Source of the DNA: Mycobacterium sp. MS1601
Lineage (GTDB): Bacteria; Actinomycetota; Actinomycetes; Mycobacteriales; Mycobacteriaceae
Direction: 5' to 3'
Length of the DNA: 64,000 nucleotides
Assembly (NCBI RefSeq): GCF_001984215.1
Contig: NZ_CP019420.1
Location: forward strand, 5,766,001-5,830,000
Both the position numbers and the translations under genes were made by a program. A model generated the notes under the pieces. That model did not search any database, was not told where the DNA came from, and saw nothing but the letters and a program-made list of their open reading frames with translations. This document shows positions 1 to 27,572 of the stretch, piece by piece (positions within the stretch are counted from its first letter, which is position 1; the number at the start of each line of letters is the position of its first letter).

Positions 1-17678
<17,678 letters not shown>

Positions 17679-17728
17679 GCATATCGACTACTGCACAACA
17701 CATTCCCACAACGCGAGAAGGGCGCCAA

Positions 17729-18136
17729 ATGCAACGAACACTATTGGCAGGCAAGATCCACCGGGCCACGGTCACCCAGGCCGACCTGCACTACGTCGGG
17801 TCCATCACCATCGATGCCGACCTGATGGCGTCCGCCGACATCGTCGAAGGCGAGCAGGTGCACGTCGTGGACATCACCTCCGGAGCCCGACTGGTCACCT
17901 ACGCCATCACCGGCGCCGCGGGCAGCGGGGTGATCGGCATCAACGGCGCTGCAGCCCATCTGGTCTCACCAGGCAACCTGGTGATCATCATGTCCTTCCT
18001 GCAGGTGGACGAATCGGAGCGGGCACTCCACGAGGCACGGGTGGTACACGTCGACTCCGCGAACCGCATCGTGGCACTGGGATCGGACCCGTCGCAGCCC
18101 GTCCCCGGTGCCGTCGACCAGATGGCAGGTGCGTGA
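17729..18136 (+). CDS. panD: Aspartate 1-decarboxylase (PanD family), probable beta-alanine supplier for the siderophore
   Basis: Pyruvoyl-dependent decarboxylase converting L-aspartate to beta-alanine. 135 aa, the usual PanD length, with the family N-terminus ([17 protein letters not shown]); Gly24-Ser25 is the self-cleavage site that generates the pyruvoyl group. ATG 17729 is chosen because it gives the canonical N-terminus and has a GAGAAGGG Shine-Dalgarno 6-7 bases upstream; an in-frame ATG at 17675 overlapping the NRPS stop would add 18 unusual residues. It lies 50 bases after the NRPS and overlaps the monooxygenase start (TGATG). PanD normally sits with panC for pantothenate synthesis. 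Its place here, behind an NRPS whose A1 reads as beta-alanine, suggests a siderophore-dedicated copy. Whether a second panD exists in the genome cannot be seen. Confidence 0.93.
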   Translation: MQRTLLAGKIHRATVTQADLHYVGSITIDADLMASADIVEGEQVHVVDITSGARLVTYAITGAAGSGVIGINGAAAHLVSPGNLVIIMSFLQVDESERALHEARVVHVDSANRIVALGSDPSQPVPGAVDQMAGA

Positions 18137-19440
18137 TGTCCACCAACGGTCACCAACGGATCCTGGATCTGGTCGGGGTGGGCTTCGGGCCCTCCAACCT
18201 CGCGCTGGCCATCGCCATCGCCGAACACAACGCCGACCCGAACACCGTCAGGCCGATACAGGCTGAGTTCGTAGAGGCCAAGGAGGAGTTCGGCTGGCAT
18301 ACCGGCATGCTGATACCGGGCGCCACCATGCAGATCTCGTTCCTGAAAGATCTGGTGACACAACGTAACCCGAAGAGTGACTTCACGTTCCTGAACTACC
18401 TCACCGAACGCGGCAGGCTCACCGACTTCATCAACTACAAGACCTTCTTCCCCACTCGGCTCGAGTTCCACGACTATCTGTCCTGGGCCGCCGAACGGGT
18501 GGCTGCGGTGGTGCACTACGGGTCGCGGGTCACCGGCGTCAGGGAGGTGGACGGCTGCTTCGAGGTGGAGGTCAGCGGCAACGGTGCCCGCCGCCTGCGC
18601 GCCCGCAATGTGGTGATCGCCGGCGGCCTGAACCCTGCGCTTCCCGCCGGGGTCACCGCGTCGGCGCGTCAGATCCACAACCACGGTTTCCTGCACCACC
18701 TGGAGCAACTGCCGGGCCACACCCACAACCGGTACGTCGTGGTGGGCGCCGGCCAGAGTGCCGCCGAAGTGGCCGCCTACCTGCACGACCAGTCGCCGGT
18801 GAACGAGATCCACGGCGTGTTCGCCAAGTACGGGTACAGCCCTGCCGACGACAGTCCGTTCGCCAACCGGGTGTTCGATCCCGACGCCGTCGACGACTTC
18901 TACACCGCCGACCCCGGCGTGCGGCGCCGGCTGATCGACTACCACCGCAGCACCAACTACTCAGCGGTGGATCTGCCGCTGATCGAGGATCTGTACGCCC
19001 GCGAGTACGCCGAACGAGTGGCCGGGCAGCGACGGCTGTTCCTGCGCGGCGCCTCGAGTATCACCAAGACCGACGAGGACGACGACGGCGTACGGGTGCA
19101 CATCCTGCACCACCCCACCGGTGCGGTGGACGTGCTGGACTGCGACGCCGTCATCTATGCCACCGGCTTCCTGCCTGCCTCCCTGCAGGGAATCCTCGGC
19201 GACTTGCACCACAGACTGGTGCTGGTGGACGGACAGCCCGCGGTGACACGGGACTATCAACTGGCCACCGAGCCCCCCACCGCGGGCAACCTCTACATCC
19301 AGGGCAACACCGAACACACCCACGGGCTCACGTCGTCACTGCTGTCCAACATCGCCATTCGCAGCGGCGAGATCCTGGACTCGATCCGGGATTCGGTGCC
19401 CGCCCCGGTCGCTGTCGGCGCGGCCGCACGCGGCGCCTGA
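18136..19440 (+). CDS. L-ornithine N5-monooxygenase (siderophore hydroxylase)
   Basis: FAD- and NADPH-dependent N-hydroxylase of the SidA/PvdA/MbtG group, about 434 aa. Visible motifs: FAD-binding GVGFGPSN near the N-terminus, the WHTGMLIPGATMQISFLKDL substrate/flavin region, NADPH-binding VVGAGQSAAEVA mid-protein, and the C-terminal YATGFLP. It should convert ornithine to N5-hydroxyornithine before activation by the two hOrn-type A domains of the adjacent NRPS. MbtG homologues act on lysine in mycobactin synthesis; ornithine is inferred here from the NRPS codes. The ATG overlaps the panD stop (TGATG); a GTG three bases earlier is the alternative start. Last gene of the siderophore operon; no formyltransferase or exporter is in view, so these probably lie upstream. 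Confidence 0.92.
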   Translation: MSTNGHQRILDLVGVGFGPSNLALAIAIAEHNADPNTVRPIQAEFVEAKEEFGWHTGMLIPGATMQISFLKDLVTQRNPKSDFTFLNYLTERGRLTDFINYKTFFPTRLEFHDYLSWAAERVAAVVHYGSRVTGVREVDGCFEVEVSGNGARRLRARNVVIAGGLNPALPAGVTASARQIHNHGFLHHLEQLPGHTHNRYVVVGAGQSAAEVAAYLHDQSPVNEIHGVFAKYGYSPADDSPFANRVFDPDAVDDFYTADPGVRRRLIDYHRSTNYSAVDLPLIEDLYAREYAERVAGQRRLFLRGASSITKTDEDDDGVRVHILHHPTGAVDVLDCDAVIYATGFLPASLQGILGDLHHRLVLVDGQPAVTRDYQLATEPPTAGNLYIQGNTEHTHGLTSSLLSNIAIRSGEILDSIRDSVPAPVAVGAAARGA

Positions 19441-19450
19441 ATCGACAGGT

Positions 19451-19942
19451 CTACAGCTCGGTCGGACCGGGTGCCTGTCGCCGGCGGCGGGGCGCCCGGT
19501 CCAGCCATCGCGCGATCTTCGGTTCCAGCGCCGCGAGGATCAGCAGCACGATCGGCCAGAGGACGCCGATCACCTCGGTGGTGACGTACGCGCCGCTGTC
19601 TCGGTAGCCCTCGTCGTCGTATTGGGGGTAGTAGGGCTCGATGATGCCGAACTGGATGACCGGCGCGATGGCAATACACAACGCCAGGCCGACGGTCGCC
19701 CCGAAGGCACCGCGCAACAGATACGCGCGAGGAGAGCGCACCACGGGCGCCGCACGGTGATGGGCCAGCAGGATGATCAGCAACAGCACTCCCACCACGC
19801 AGGCCAGGACATCCCAGTCACCGTCGCCGAAGATGAAAGCGATGGCACCGGCCACGGTTGCGAGCGCCAGGGCCCCCGGATCGACGCGTTGCTCGTAATC
19901 GCCGGGAGCAGACCGCGGGTCCGGCGAGGGTTGAGGCCCCAT
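19451..19942 (-). CDS. Hypothetical membrane protein, four predicted TM segments
   Basis: 163 aa; not recognised as a named family. A polar N-terminus (MGPQPSPDPRSAPGDYEQR) is followed by four hydrophobic stretches: an Ala/Ile-rich segment, VLACVVGVLLLIILLA, a Gly/Ala-rich helix ending APVIQFG, and VLWPIVLLILAAL, then a basic tail (RAPRRRRQ). A short acidic, Tyr-rich loop (YYPQYDDEGYRD) lies between helices 3 and 4. The ATG at 19942 is chosen because the frame upstream loses any membrane-protein character. Convergent with the monooxygenase, 10 bases between the stops. Inner-membrane location is inferred; function unknown. Confidence 0.6.
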   Translation of the reverse strand: MGPQPSPDPRSAPGDYEQRVDPGALALATVAGAIAFIFGDGDWDVLACVVGVLLLIILLAHHRAAPVVRSPRAYLLRGAFGATVGLALCIAIAPVIQFGIIEPYYPQYDDEGYRDSGAYVTTEVIGVLWPIVLLILAALEPKIARWLDRAPRRRRQAPGPTEL

Positions 19943-20174
19943 GGCGCCTGAGTATGGTCCACGGCATGCCCGCCGGGCCGGTGACGCGCCGGTGTCGGGG
20001 TTTGCCAGACCGTAGCCCGCCACCACCCCTCGGACGGCTTGTCGGGATAGATTCAACGGCGCCGGTAATTGCCGTCGGTGTTTTACACTTCGGTGGCCGC
20101 ACGCTGATATCAACCGACATCGCCGTCGACTCTGAATCGGTGACAGAACCAGTTGAGTTGGGGGCTTGGGTTTC

Positions 20175-20819
20175 ATGAGGCTTTCCGGAGCGGCAGCAGC
20201 TGTCGTGGTCGCGGTGGTGCTCAACAGCGTTGTCGGTGCTCCCGCCGCGTCGGCGGAGCCGGTGAACATGGCGCCCAAGACTTACGGGAAGATGTCGCGC
20301 GACGGTTGGCAGCTGAACATTCAGCTGGACCGCGAAGTGGTGAACTCGGTGCCCAATCTCGCCAATGCAGCCGACTCCCGTGAGGGCTTCGTGACCGTCT
20401 CCGGGACTGCCACCGCCACCGGCGGTGCCGGGCAGATCACCGACAGCCTGTTCATCGTGGGTTATCAACTGGGATGCCAGCGGGATGTGTCGACCGGTTT
20501 GCAGTACGGCGGCACCGCGGGCATCGCCCCGGAGGCGTCGGTAGGTCTGCCGTTCAGCAACGGCGCCAACCTCGGCATCGCCGGCGGCGGAGCCGGATTC
20601 GTGCAGACCGTGGTGCAACCAGGCGTGATCGTCGACCTGCCGCTGTCCAACATGGCACTCAGCGAGGGCGGCCAGGCCATGATCGACATCGACAACATCC
20701 ACGTCAAAGCGGACGCCTGCGGCGGCGATGTGACCATTCGGTCCTACGGTTATCTGCGTGTGTCGACATCCGCGGCGCACACCCAGTTCGCCATCTACGG
20801 CGACCCGATCAAGATCTGA
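20175..20819 (+). CDS. MspA-family outer-membrane porin-like protein
   Basis: 214 aa secreted protein. An N-terminal signal peptide (MRLSGAAAAVVVAVV...APAASA, cleavage near ASA-EP) precedes a beta-rich mature part resembling MspA: GYQLGC strand, TAGIAPEASVGL region, the NIHVKADACGG segment aligning with the MspA NAHGTVTGAAGG region, and a C-terminal YGYLRV...YGDPIKI like the MspA end. Two cysteines (GYQLGC and KADACGG) are absent from M. smegmatis MspA but usual in the wider actinobacterial family; they may form a disulfide. MspA-type porins carry small hydrophilic solutes across the mycolate membrane. ATG 20175 gives the signal peptide; a TTG nine bases upstream is in frame. The next secreted protein starts 7 bases on, so the two are probably co-transcribed. 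Confidence 0.85.
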   Translation: MRLSGAAAAVVVAVVLNSVVGAPAASAEPVNMAPKTYGKMSRDGWQLNIQLDREVVNSVPNLANAADSREGFVTVSGTATATGGAGQITDSLFIVGYQLGCQRDVSTGLQYGGTAGIAPEASVGLPFSNGANLGIAGGGAGFVQTVVQPGVIVDLPLSNMALSEGGQAMIDIDNIHVKADACGGDVTIRSYGYLRVSTSAAHTQFAIYGDPIKI

Positions 20820-20826
20820 GGCCACC

Positions 20827-21357
20827 ATGACGTCTCGGTACCTTCCCGCGGTCGCTGTCGCTGCCGGCCTGATGGCGGTTGCGGCGCCCACAGCCGCCGC
20901 CGAACCGCCCGATCTCCCTGGGGCGCCCGACTACGTTCCGGGCGCGCCCACCCCGGAGCCCGGCAGCTTCTCCTACCCGTACAACATCATCGTGACCGGG
21001 CCGCCGGCCACCACCGATGCCCGCGGGGTCCGGATCACCACCAATGCCGCGGCGGGCCAACAACTGAGCGGCCTGCCCGGCAGTCAACTGGGCAACACCG
21101 GCCAGGCTGCAGGCAGCCTCACCAACTCCAGCGCGTCCTACGGCATCTCTGTGGGTAACTCGCATCCCGAGCCACCCAGCCCCGGGATCAACATCAGCGC
21201 CGGGCCGCAGACCAGCGTTACGCTCGAAAGCGCCGACGGGCAATCTCCACAATCGGTACTCGGCATCGAATCTGCCTTGCCGACAACCGATCCCACGGTT
21301 CCGGTGATGAACATGGAGGACCCGCACGGCCAGCACCCGGCGCCCGCAACCAACTAG
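20827..21357 (+). CDS. Secreted hypothetical protein, Pro/Gly/Ser-rich
   Basis: 176 aa; family not recognised. A clear signal peptide (MTSRYLPAVAVAAGLMAVAAPTAAAEP) is followed by a Pro-rich stretch (LPGAPDYVPGAPTPEPG) and a low-complexity Gly/Ser/Asn/Thr-rich body without cysteines. It starts 7 bases after the MspA-like porin stop, so it is likely a partner made from the same message and exported to the envelope or outside. Nothing enzymatic is visible. Porin-associated or cell-wall roles are possible but unsupported by sequence. Confidence 0.7.
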   Translation: MTSRYLPAVAVAAGLMAVAAPTAAAEPPDLPGAPDYVPGAPTPEPGSFSYPYNIIVTGPPATTDARGVRITTNAAAGQQLSGLPGSQLGNTGQAAGSLTNSSASYGISVGNSHPEPPSPGINISAGPQTSVTLESADGQSPQSVLGIESALPTTDPTVPVMNMEDPHGQHPAPATN

Positions 21358-21362
21358 CAGAG

Positions 21363-22445
21363 TCAGTAGCGCGTGCTGCTCTGCAGCAGCGGCGGATACA
21401 CCGTGGACGACTCGCCGTCGACGGTGGTGCCCGCGAACTGCAGCATCGCACGCACCACACCGTTCTGCGGGGCAGGGTCGATGGGCTCGGGCGCCGAGGC
21501 GGCATCCAGGGCCGCCAACTGGCCGTCGCTGAGAGTGATCTCGAGGCCCTTGAGGTTGTCCTCGAGGTGATGCAGGCGCCGCGCCCCGATGATGGGCACC
21601 ACGGTGCCCGGCCTGGACCGCAGCCAGGCCAGGGCCACTGCCGCCGGGCTGGCGCCCACTTCGGCGGCCACCGCCACCACGGTGTCGATCACGCCGAACT
21701 GGTGGTCGGTGGGCCGTCCCACGTAGTCCACCCGCGCAGAATCGGCGACCTCGCCGGTGCGCCGGTACTTGCCCGACAGGAAGCCGTTCTTCAACGGACT
21801 CCACGGCACCAGCGCCATTCCCTGGTCACGTGCCAGCGGCGCCATTTCGTGCTCGATGGTGCGGGCCAACAACGAGTACTCGATCTGCACGGCGATCAGC
21901 GGGCTCCAACCGCGCAGCGTCGCCATCGTCTGCGCCTGCGATGTCACCCAGGCCGGGGTGTTGGAGAAGCCGATGTAGCGGATCTTGCCCACCCGGACCA
22001 GGTCATCGAGTGTGCGCAGGGTTTCCTCGACAGGGGTGTTGCGGTCCCAGTTGTGCAGCCAGTACAGATCCAGGTAGTCCGTCTTGAGTCGTCGCAACGT
22101 TTGCTCGAGTTGGGCGACGATGGACCGCCGGCCCGCTCCGCCACCGTTGGGGTCACCCGGGTACATGTTGGTGAAGAATTTTGAGGCGAGAACAACACGA
22201 TCACGGCATCCGGGACGGTTCGCGAAGTAGTCGCCGAGGATGGCCTCGGAATGCCCGTTGGTGTAGAAGTTCGCGGTGTCGACGAAGTTGCCGCCACGCT
22301 CGAGGTAGGCCGTGAGTATCTGCCCGGACTCTTCCTCGGTGGTTCCGGCACCACCGGCATCGGTACCGAAGGTCATGGCGCCCAACGCAAACGGGCTGAC
22401 GCGAAGACCGGATCGGCCGAGGGTGACGTAGTGGTCGAGGGACAT
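21363..22445 (-). CDS. Aldo/keto reductase
   Basis: 360 aa NADPH-dependent oxidoreductase of the AKR superfamily (TIM barrel, cytosolic). The catalytic tetrad is visible: Asp and Tyr in DTANFY, Lys in ASKFF, His in LHNWD. The N-terminus GRSGLRVSPFALGAMTFG and the later VPWSPLKNGFLSGKYRR and VPIIGARRLHHLEDNL segments are typical of the AKR group that reduces aldehydes and ketones. It is divergent from an AraC-family regulator with a 154-base shared region, the usual layout for an inducible reductase and its activator. Substrate not predictable. It ends 5 bases from the secreted-protein stop (convergent). Confidence 0.93.
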   Translation of the reverse strand: MSLDHYVTLGRSGLRVSPFALGAMTFGTDAGGAGTTEEESGQILTAYLERGGNFVDTANFYTNGHSEAILGDYFANRPGCRDRVVLASKFFTNMYPGDPNGGGAGRRSIVAQLEQTLRRLKTDYLDLYWLHNWDRNTPVEETLRTLDDLVRVGKIRYIGFSNTPAWVTSQAQTMATLRGWSPLIAVQIEYSLLARTIEHEMAPLARDQGMALVPWSPLKNGFLSGKYRRTGEVADSARVDYVGRPTDHQFGVIDTVVAVAAEVGASPAAVALAWLRSRPGTVVPIIGARRLHHLEDNLKGLEITLSDGQLAALDAASAPEPIDPAPQNGVVRAMLQFAGTTVDGESSTVYPPLLQSSTRY

Positions 22446-22533
22446 CGGTTGCTCCTGGAAGTGGTGGTGTGTGATACCTCTTCATTCCATCCGGCAAGCC
22501 ACGCCCGCGGTAGCTCATTTCCCCCACGTTTTT

Positions 22534-22553
22534 GCACAATCCTGCTCAATCTG
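22534..22553. promoter_or_regulatory. Candidate AraC-type operator: two tandem 10-bp half-sites
   Basis: GCACAATCCT followed directly by GCTCAATCTG: seven of ten bases repeat with an exact 10-bp period, so both sites face the same side of the helix. It lies between the divergent aldo/keto reductase and AraC regulator, 47 bases upstream of the regulator ATG. AraC-family proteins bind such direct repeats; the assignment is inference. Confidence 0.45.
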
Positions 22554-22599
22554 ACGGGATCGGGTGGATTTCACGGTCTGATGCTGGTTCCCTGGGGAC

Positions 22600-23496
22600 A
22601 TGACGACACGGGAGAACCTGCTGAACACCATCCGCGGTCGCATCGCAGCGCACGCGCGCCCCGACCTGCACACCTCGATCGACGGGTTGCTGCTCTCGGC
22701 GGTCACCGAACCCGAAGCCGTGCCGGAGTATTCGCTGACCGAACCGATTCTGGTGGTGATGGCCCAGGGCGGCAAGCGATTGTCGATCGGCAACCGGACC
22801 TATGAGTATCGCGCGGGAGACTGCCTGGTGGTGACGGCCGATCTGCCTGTGACCGGGCATTACCTGGACGTGGCGCCAGGGCGGCCTGCGCTGTCGCTGG
22901 GGCTGACACTGCGGCCCTCGGCGGTCGCCGACTTGGTACTGCGAATGCCGAGTCGGCGCTCGATCCGCACCGAGACGCAACCCTCGGCCATCGCCACCGG
23001 CCCAGCCGACCACGACCTACTCGACGCTGTCTGCAGATTGACGCGCCTGTTGGACCGACCGGCCGACGCGCCGGTGTTGGCTCCGCTGATAGAACAGGAA
23101 ATCCTCTGGCGGGCCCTGACCGGGCCGCTTGGGGACATGGTGCGCCAGATCGGGCTGGCAGACAGCGATCTCACCCATATCGGCCGAGTGGTCACCTGGA
23201 TCAGGGACCACTATGCCGAGCCGATCGCGGTCGAACAGCTGGCCCGCCTTGCCGGTATGAGTTCCTCGACGCTGCACCGCCGGTTCCGCACGGTGACGGC
23301 CTTGAGTCCGGTGCAGTTCCAAAAACAGATTCGGTTGCAGCACGCCCGGTCGCTGTTGTTGAGTCGCCCCGGAGATGTGGCCGCGGTAGGTCACGCGGTG
23401 GGTTACGACAGCGCCTCTCAGTTCACTCGCGAGTACCGGCGGATGTACGGAGCGCCACCCGGACGCGACAGCAGACAACTGCGCGCAGAGGTTTAG
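22600..23496 (+). CDS. AraC-family transcriptional regulator (AraC_N cupin plus HTH)
   Basis: 298 aa. The N-terminal two thirds match the AraC_N cupin effector domain (YSLTEPILVVMAQGGKRLSIG, YRAGDCLVVTADLPVTGHY); the C-terminal third holds the double helix-turn-helix (IAVEQLARLAGMSSSTLHRRFRTVT, then VAAVGHAVGYDSASQFTREYRRMYG). Regulators of this layout, such as YqhC, activate adjacent aldehyde or keto reductases, which fits the divergent reductase gene. The ATG follows a GGGGA stretch. Its stop overlaps that of the convergent membrane-anchored gene by four bases. Confidence 0.92.
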   Translation: MTTRENLLNTIRGRIAAHARPDLHTSIDGLLLSAVTEPEAVPEYSLTEPILVVMAQGGKRLSIGNRTYEYRAGDCLVVTADLPVTGHYLDVAPGRPALSLGLTLRPSAVADLVLRMPSRRSIRTETQPSAIATGPADHDLLDAVCRLTRLLDRPADAPVLAPLIEQEILWRALTGPLGDMVRQIGLADSDLTHIGRVVTWIRDHYAEPIAVEQLARLAGMSSSTLHRRFRTVTALSPVQFQKQIRLQHARSLLLSRPGDVAAVGHAVGYDSASQFTREYRRMYGAPPGRDSRQLRAEV

Positions 23497-23975
23497 GTCC
23501 AATCCATGGGCACGCCATGCTGCCCGATGACCGCGCGGTCGGCCACGGCGGTGGCGGTGGCCTGCCCCAAAATCACGGTGCCATGAATGGACACCTGGTC
23601 ATTGACGGCGAAAGGCACCGCGGTGGCAAAGGACTGGCCACCCGCCCCGGTGACCGCGGTGGTCTGCGGCGTCACTCGGTAGGTCTGGACAAAGCCGTTG
23701 TCGCTGCGCGCGGTGATGGTGTCCGCGGTGACGGCCACAATGGTGCCCTGCTGGCTGACCGACTGCGGTTGCGCCACGGTGTAAGCGCTGGGCGCCGGAT
23801 CGGCGCGCACAGTCTCCGGCGTTGACTGCGCCACCATCACGGCGGCACCGAAGCCGGCGAACGCCACGGCCATGGACGCCGGAAACCACATGACCCCGGC
23901 GGAGCGCTTCACAGCTGCTGCCGCGCCAGAACGTGGCTGGTGGTGCGGAGATGCTTCACGGTGTCGACCCGACAT
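23493..23975 (-). CDS. Membrane-anchored hypothetical protein (DUF5666-like extracytoplasmic domain)
   Basis: 160 aa. A basic, His-rich cytoplasmic start (MSGRHREASPHH) leads to one hydrophobic segment (WFPASMAVAFAGFGAAVMVA) and then an extracytoplasmic domain with a beta-rich pattern (GTIVAVTADTITARSDNGFVQTYRV ... VNDQVSIHGTV) recalling the small OB-like DUF5666 fold seen in many actinobacterial anchored proteins. Start at the ATG behind GAGGAGG. Convergent with the AraC regulator, with overlapping stops. Function unknown; the family link is tentative. Confidence 0.65.
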   Translation of the reverse strand: MSGRHREASPHHQPRSGAAAAVKRSAGVMWFPASMAVAFAGFGAAVMVAQSTPETVRADPAPSAYTVAQPQSVSQQGTIVAVTADTITARSDNGFVQTYRVTPQTTAVTGAGGQSFATAVPFAVNDQVSIHGTVILGQATATAVADRAVIGQHGVPMDWT

Positions 23976-24069
23976 CTGGAATATCGCCTCCTCACACGCT
24001 CGATGTTGGATGTCAGAGCTTTACCCTTCGTCCAAAGTGCATAAACAGGGCCAGCTATTCCCGGTACCG

Positions 24070-24096
24070 GGTTTCAGCTGCGCTGGTACTCGGGTA
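24070..24096 (+). promoter_or_regulatory. SigF-type promoter (GGTTT-N17-GGGTA)
   Basis: GGTTT at 24070-24074 and GGGTA at 24092-24096, 17 bases apart: an exact match to the mycobacterial SigF consensus (GGTTT, 15-17 bases, GGGTA). A start site near 24103-24106 would give a leader of about 50 bases to the small membrane protein at 24154. Confidence 0.65.
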
Positions 24097-24153
24097 CCAA
24101 CCATGGGTAACAGGTCGTCGGGGCGACCGAGGACCACGTGAGGGGAGACACAC

Positions 24154-24417
24154 GTGAGTGACCGAACCCCAGACCCGGCAAATGCAGACACTCCGGTGGG
24201 AATTCCAGGTTTGGTGCTGATCGCGGTAGGCGTAGCGGCATTCGCGGTGTGCATCGTCGCGTTCACCCAGGCGTGGGTCGGTACCGGCACCTGGGCGGGC
24301 ATCGTCGCACTGCTGTCCAGCGCCGCGGGCCTGGCGTGGCTGGCCGAGGAGGGGCGACGACAACACGGGCAACGACCGATGAGGCCCGGTGGCGGTACGG
24401 GGTCAAAGTCGGCCTGA
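24154..24417 (+). CDS. Small membrane protein, probable SigF regulon member
   Basis: 87 aa, not assigned to a family. A polar N-terminus (MSDRTPDPANADTP) is followed by two hydrophobic segments (IPGLVLIAVGVAAFAVCIVAF and WAGIVALLSSAAGLAWL) joined by a short Thr/Gly loop, then a charged tail (EEGRRQHGQRPMRP). The GTG start has a good Shine-Dalgarno (GAGGGGAGA). The upstream SigF-type promoter implies expression in stationary phase or envelope stress. Topology (both ends cytoplasmic) is inference. Confidence 0.7.
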   Translation: MSDRTPDPANADTPVGIPGLVLIAVGVAAFAVCIVAFTQAWVGTGTWAGIVALLSSAAGLAWLAEEGRRQHGQRPMRPGGGTGSKSA

Positions 24418-24520
24418 CCGCTGGTGAAGCCGTGACCCGGCAGCACCCCCGGCAACTCGTTATGCTTGCCCATTCCGGCAGCCACGCCGGGCCGCCGGGC
24501 CGAGGATGTCGAGGATCGTC

Positions 24521-25773
<1,253 letters not shown>

Positions 25774-25777
<4 letters not shown>

Positions 25778-26943
25778 CGGTGTCGGTCGCCGAGTTGCGC
25801 ACCACGGCAGCCATCCGTATCCGCGCCGAATCACTGCTGGCGCGTGCACGTTCCGGCAGTTCACCATGGTTCAGGATCGACGACACCGCGCTGCAGGTCG
25901 CCGCCGCGCACGTCGCCGAGTTGACGGCACAACGCTTTCCGGATCTGCAGATTCCGTTTCACAGCCGCTGGCGGCATTTCGAGGCGGGCGGAGTGGACCG
26001 CAAAGCCGATCTCGACCGTCAGCTGCGTGGCCGCAGCGATACCGAACGCGCACGCACCTACGTCGATCTGGCCGTGGTCAGTGTGTTGCTCGACGCCGGT
26101 TCGGGACCGGGCTGGAGCTATCACGAGACCAGCAGCGGGCAGTCGTTCACGCGTTCCGAGGGACTGGGCGTCGCGAGCTTCCACGCCTTCTGCGCCGGGC
26201 TGTTCTCCTCCGACCCCGACAATCCGCTCCAGGCGGATGCGGCGGGGCTGACGTCACTGGATACCGGGCAACTGGCGCGGGCGTTCCAGGTCTCCCCCGA
26301 CAATCCGCTGGTCGGCCTCGACGGCCGTGCCGCACTGCTGCGCCGGCTCGGTGCCGCCGTCGACGAACGCCCGGGCACGCTGTTCGACGTCCTCACCGCC
26401 GACGGGGCCACCGTCGCCACCCACGACATCCTCACTGCCCTGCTGAACTCACTGTCGGGAATCTGGCTGGCCGACAACCTGATCGACGGAGTGCCGGTGG
26501 GAGACTGCTGGCCGCACCCGGCGGTGGCCGGAGGGTGGATGCCGTTTCACAAGTTGTCCCAGTGGCTGACGTACTCGCTGCTGGAGCCGCTGAGCTGGGC
26601 GGGCGCCGAGGTGACGGGCTTGGACGCGCTGACCGGGCTGCCCGAGTACCGCAACGGCGGGCTGCTCCTCGACACCGGTGTCCTGGTGTTGCGCGACCCC
26701 GCGTGGAGCGCCCGGAGTTGGTCGGTGTCCGATGAGCTGGTGGTCGAGTGGCGTGCGCTGACAGTGGCTCTGATCGACGAACTGGCGCCGTTGGTCCGCC
26801 GGCACCTCGGTGTCGGTGAGGCGGCAATGCCGTTGGCCTGCATTCTGGAGGGCGGCACCTGGTCGGCGGGACGCCGGCTGGCACGCGAGCTGCGTGACGG
26901 GTTGCCGCCCTTGTCCATCACCAGCGACGGGACTGTCTTCTGA
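25774..26943 (+). CDS. URC4-family (DUF1688) uracil catabolism protein
   Basis: 389 aa. Matches the DUF1688/URC4 pattern: GRWRHF-like [77 protein letters not shown] and a C-terminal [20 protein letters not shown]4 is needed for uracil breakdown in the yeast URC pathway, but its chemical step is not firmly known. GTG 25774 overlaps the URC1 stop (GTGA), and its own stop overlaps the upp start (TGATG), so the three are translationally coupled. No membrane segments; cytosolic. Confidence 0.9.
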
Positions 26944-27572
26944 TGAGCGACGTATGTCTGATCGAACATCCACTGGTGCAACACAAGCTGACCCTGTTAC
27001 GGCAGAAACAAGTGTCCACCAACAATTTCCGTCGACTGGTGAACGAGCTGTCGGCTCTACTCACCTACGAGGTGCTGCGTGACATCCCGCTGCACGACAT
27101 CGAGATCGAAACTCCACTGGAGACCATGACCGGCCGGGTGATCGACGGAAAGAAGCTGGTGTTTGTCTCGATCCTGCGGGCCGGCACCGGCATCCTGGAC
27201 GGCATGTTGTCCGTGGTGCCGGGCGCTCGCGTCGGCCACATCGGTCTCTACCGGGACCCCAAGACCCGGATCGCCGTCGAGTACTACTTCAAGATGCCCC
27301 ACGATCTGGCCGAGCGCGACATCGTGGTGGTCGATCCGCTGCTCGCCACCGGACATTCAGCGGTGGCGGCGGTGGACCGGCTCAAGGAGTACCGGCCCAA
27401 GTCCATCAAGTTCGTCTGCCTGCTGACCTGCCCGGAAGGCCTGGCGACGTTGCACGGCGCCCACCCTGATGTCCCGGTGTACACCGCGGCCATCGACCGT
27501 GAACTCGACGACCAGGGCTACATCGTGCCGGGCCTCGGTGACGCCGGTGACCGGATGTTCGGTACCAAGTAG
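26943..27572 (+). CDS. upp: Uracil phosphoribosyltransferase
   Basis: 209 aa, standard Upp length. Makes UMP from uracil and PRPP. Motifs: [13 protein letters not shown] at the N-terminus, [13 protein letters not shown], the PRPP loop [17 protein letters not shown], and the C-terminal uracil-binding [17 protein letters not shown]. Last gene of the URC operon, overlapping URC4 by one base. In URC clusters the UPRT is thought to feed UMP or uracil into the pathway rather than only salvage; an additional housekeeping role is possible. Confidence 0.96.
   Translation: MSDVCLIEHPLVQHKLTLLRQKQVSTNNFRRLVNELSALLTYEVLRDIPLHDIEIETPLETMTGRVIDGKKLVFVSILRAGTGILDGMLSVVPGARVGHIGLYRDPKTRIAVEYYFKMPHDLAERDIVVVDPLLATGHSAVAAVDRLKEYRPKSIKFVCLLTCPEGLATLHGAHPDVPVYTAAIDRELDDQGYIVPGLGDAGDRMFGTK

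Noticed and set aside
17679..20174. Search for an IdeR iron box (TTAGGTTAGGCTAACCTAA-like) around the siderophore genes and porin
   Set aside because: None found by eye; the operon promoter must lie upstream of the window, so absence here says little.
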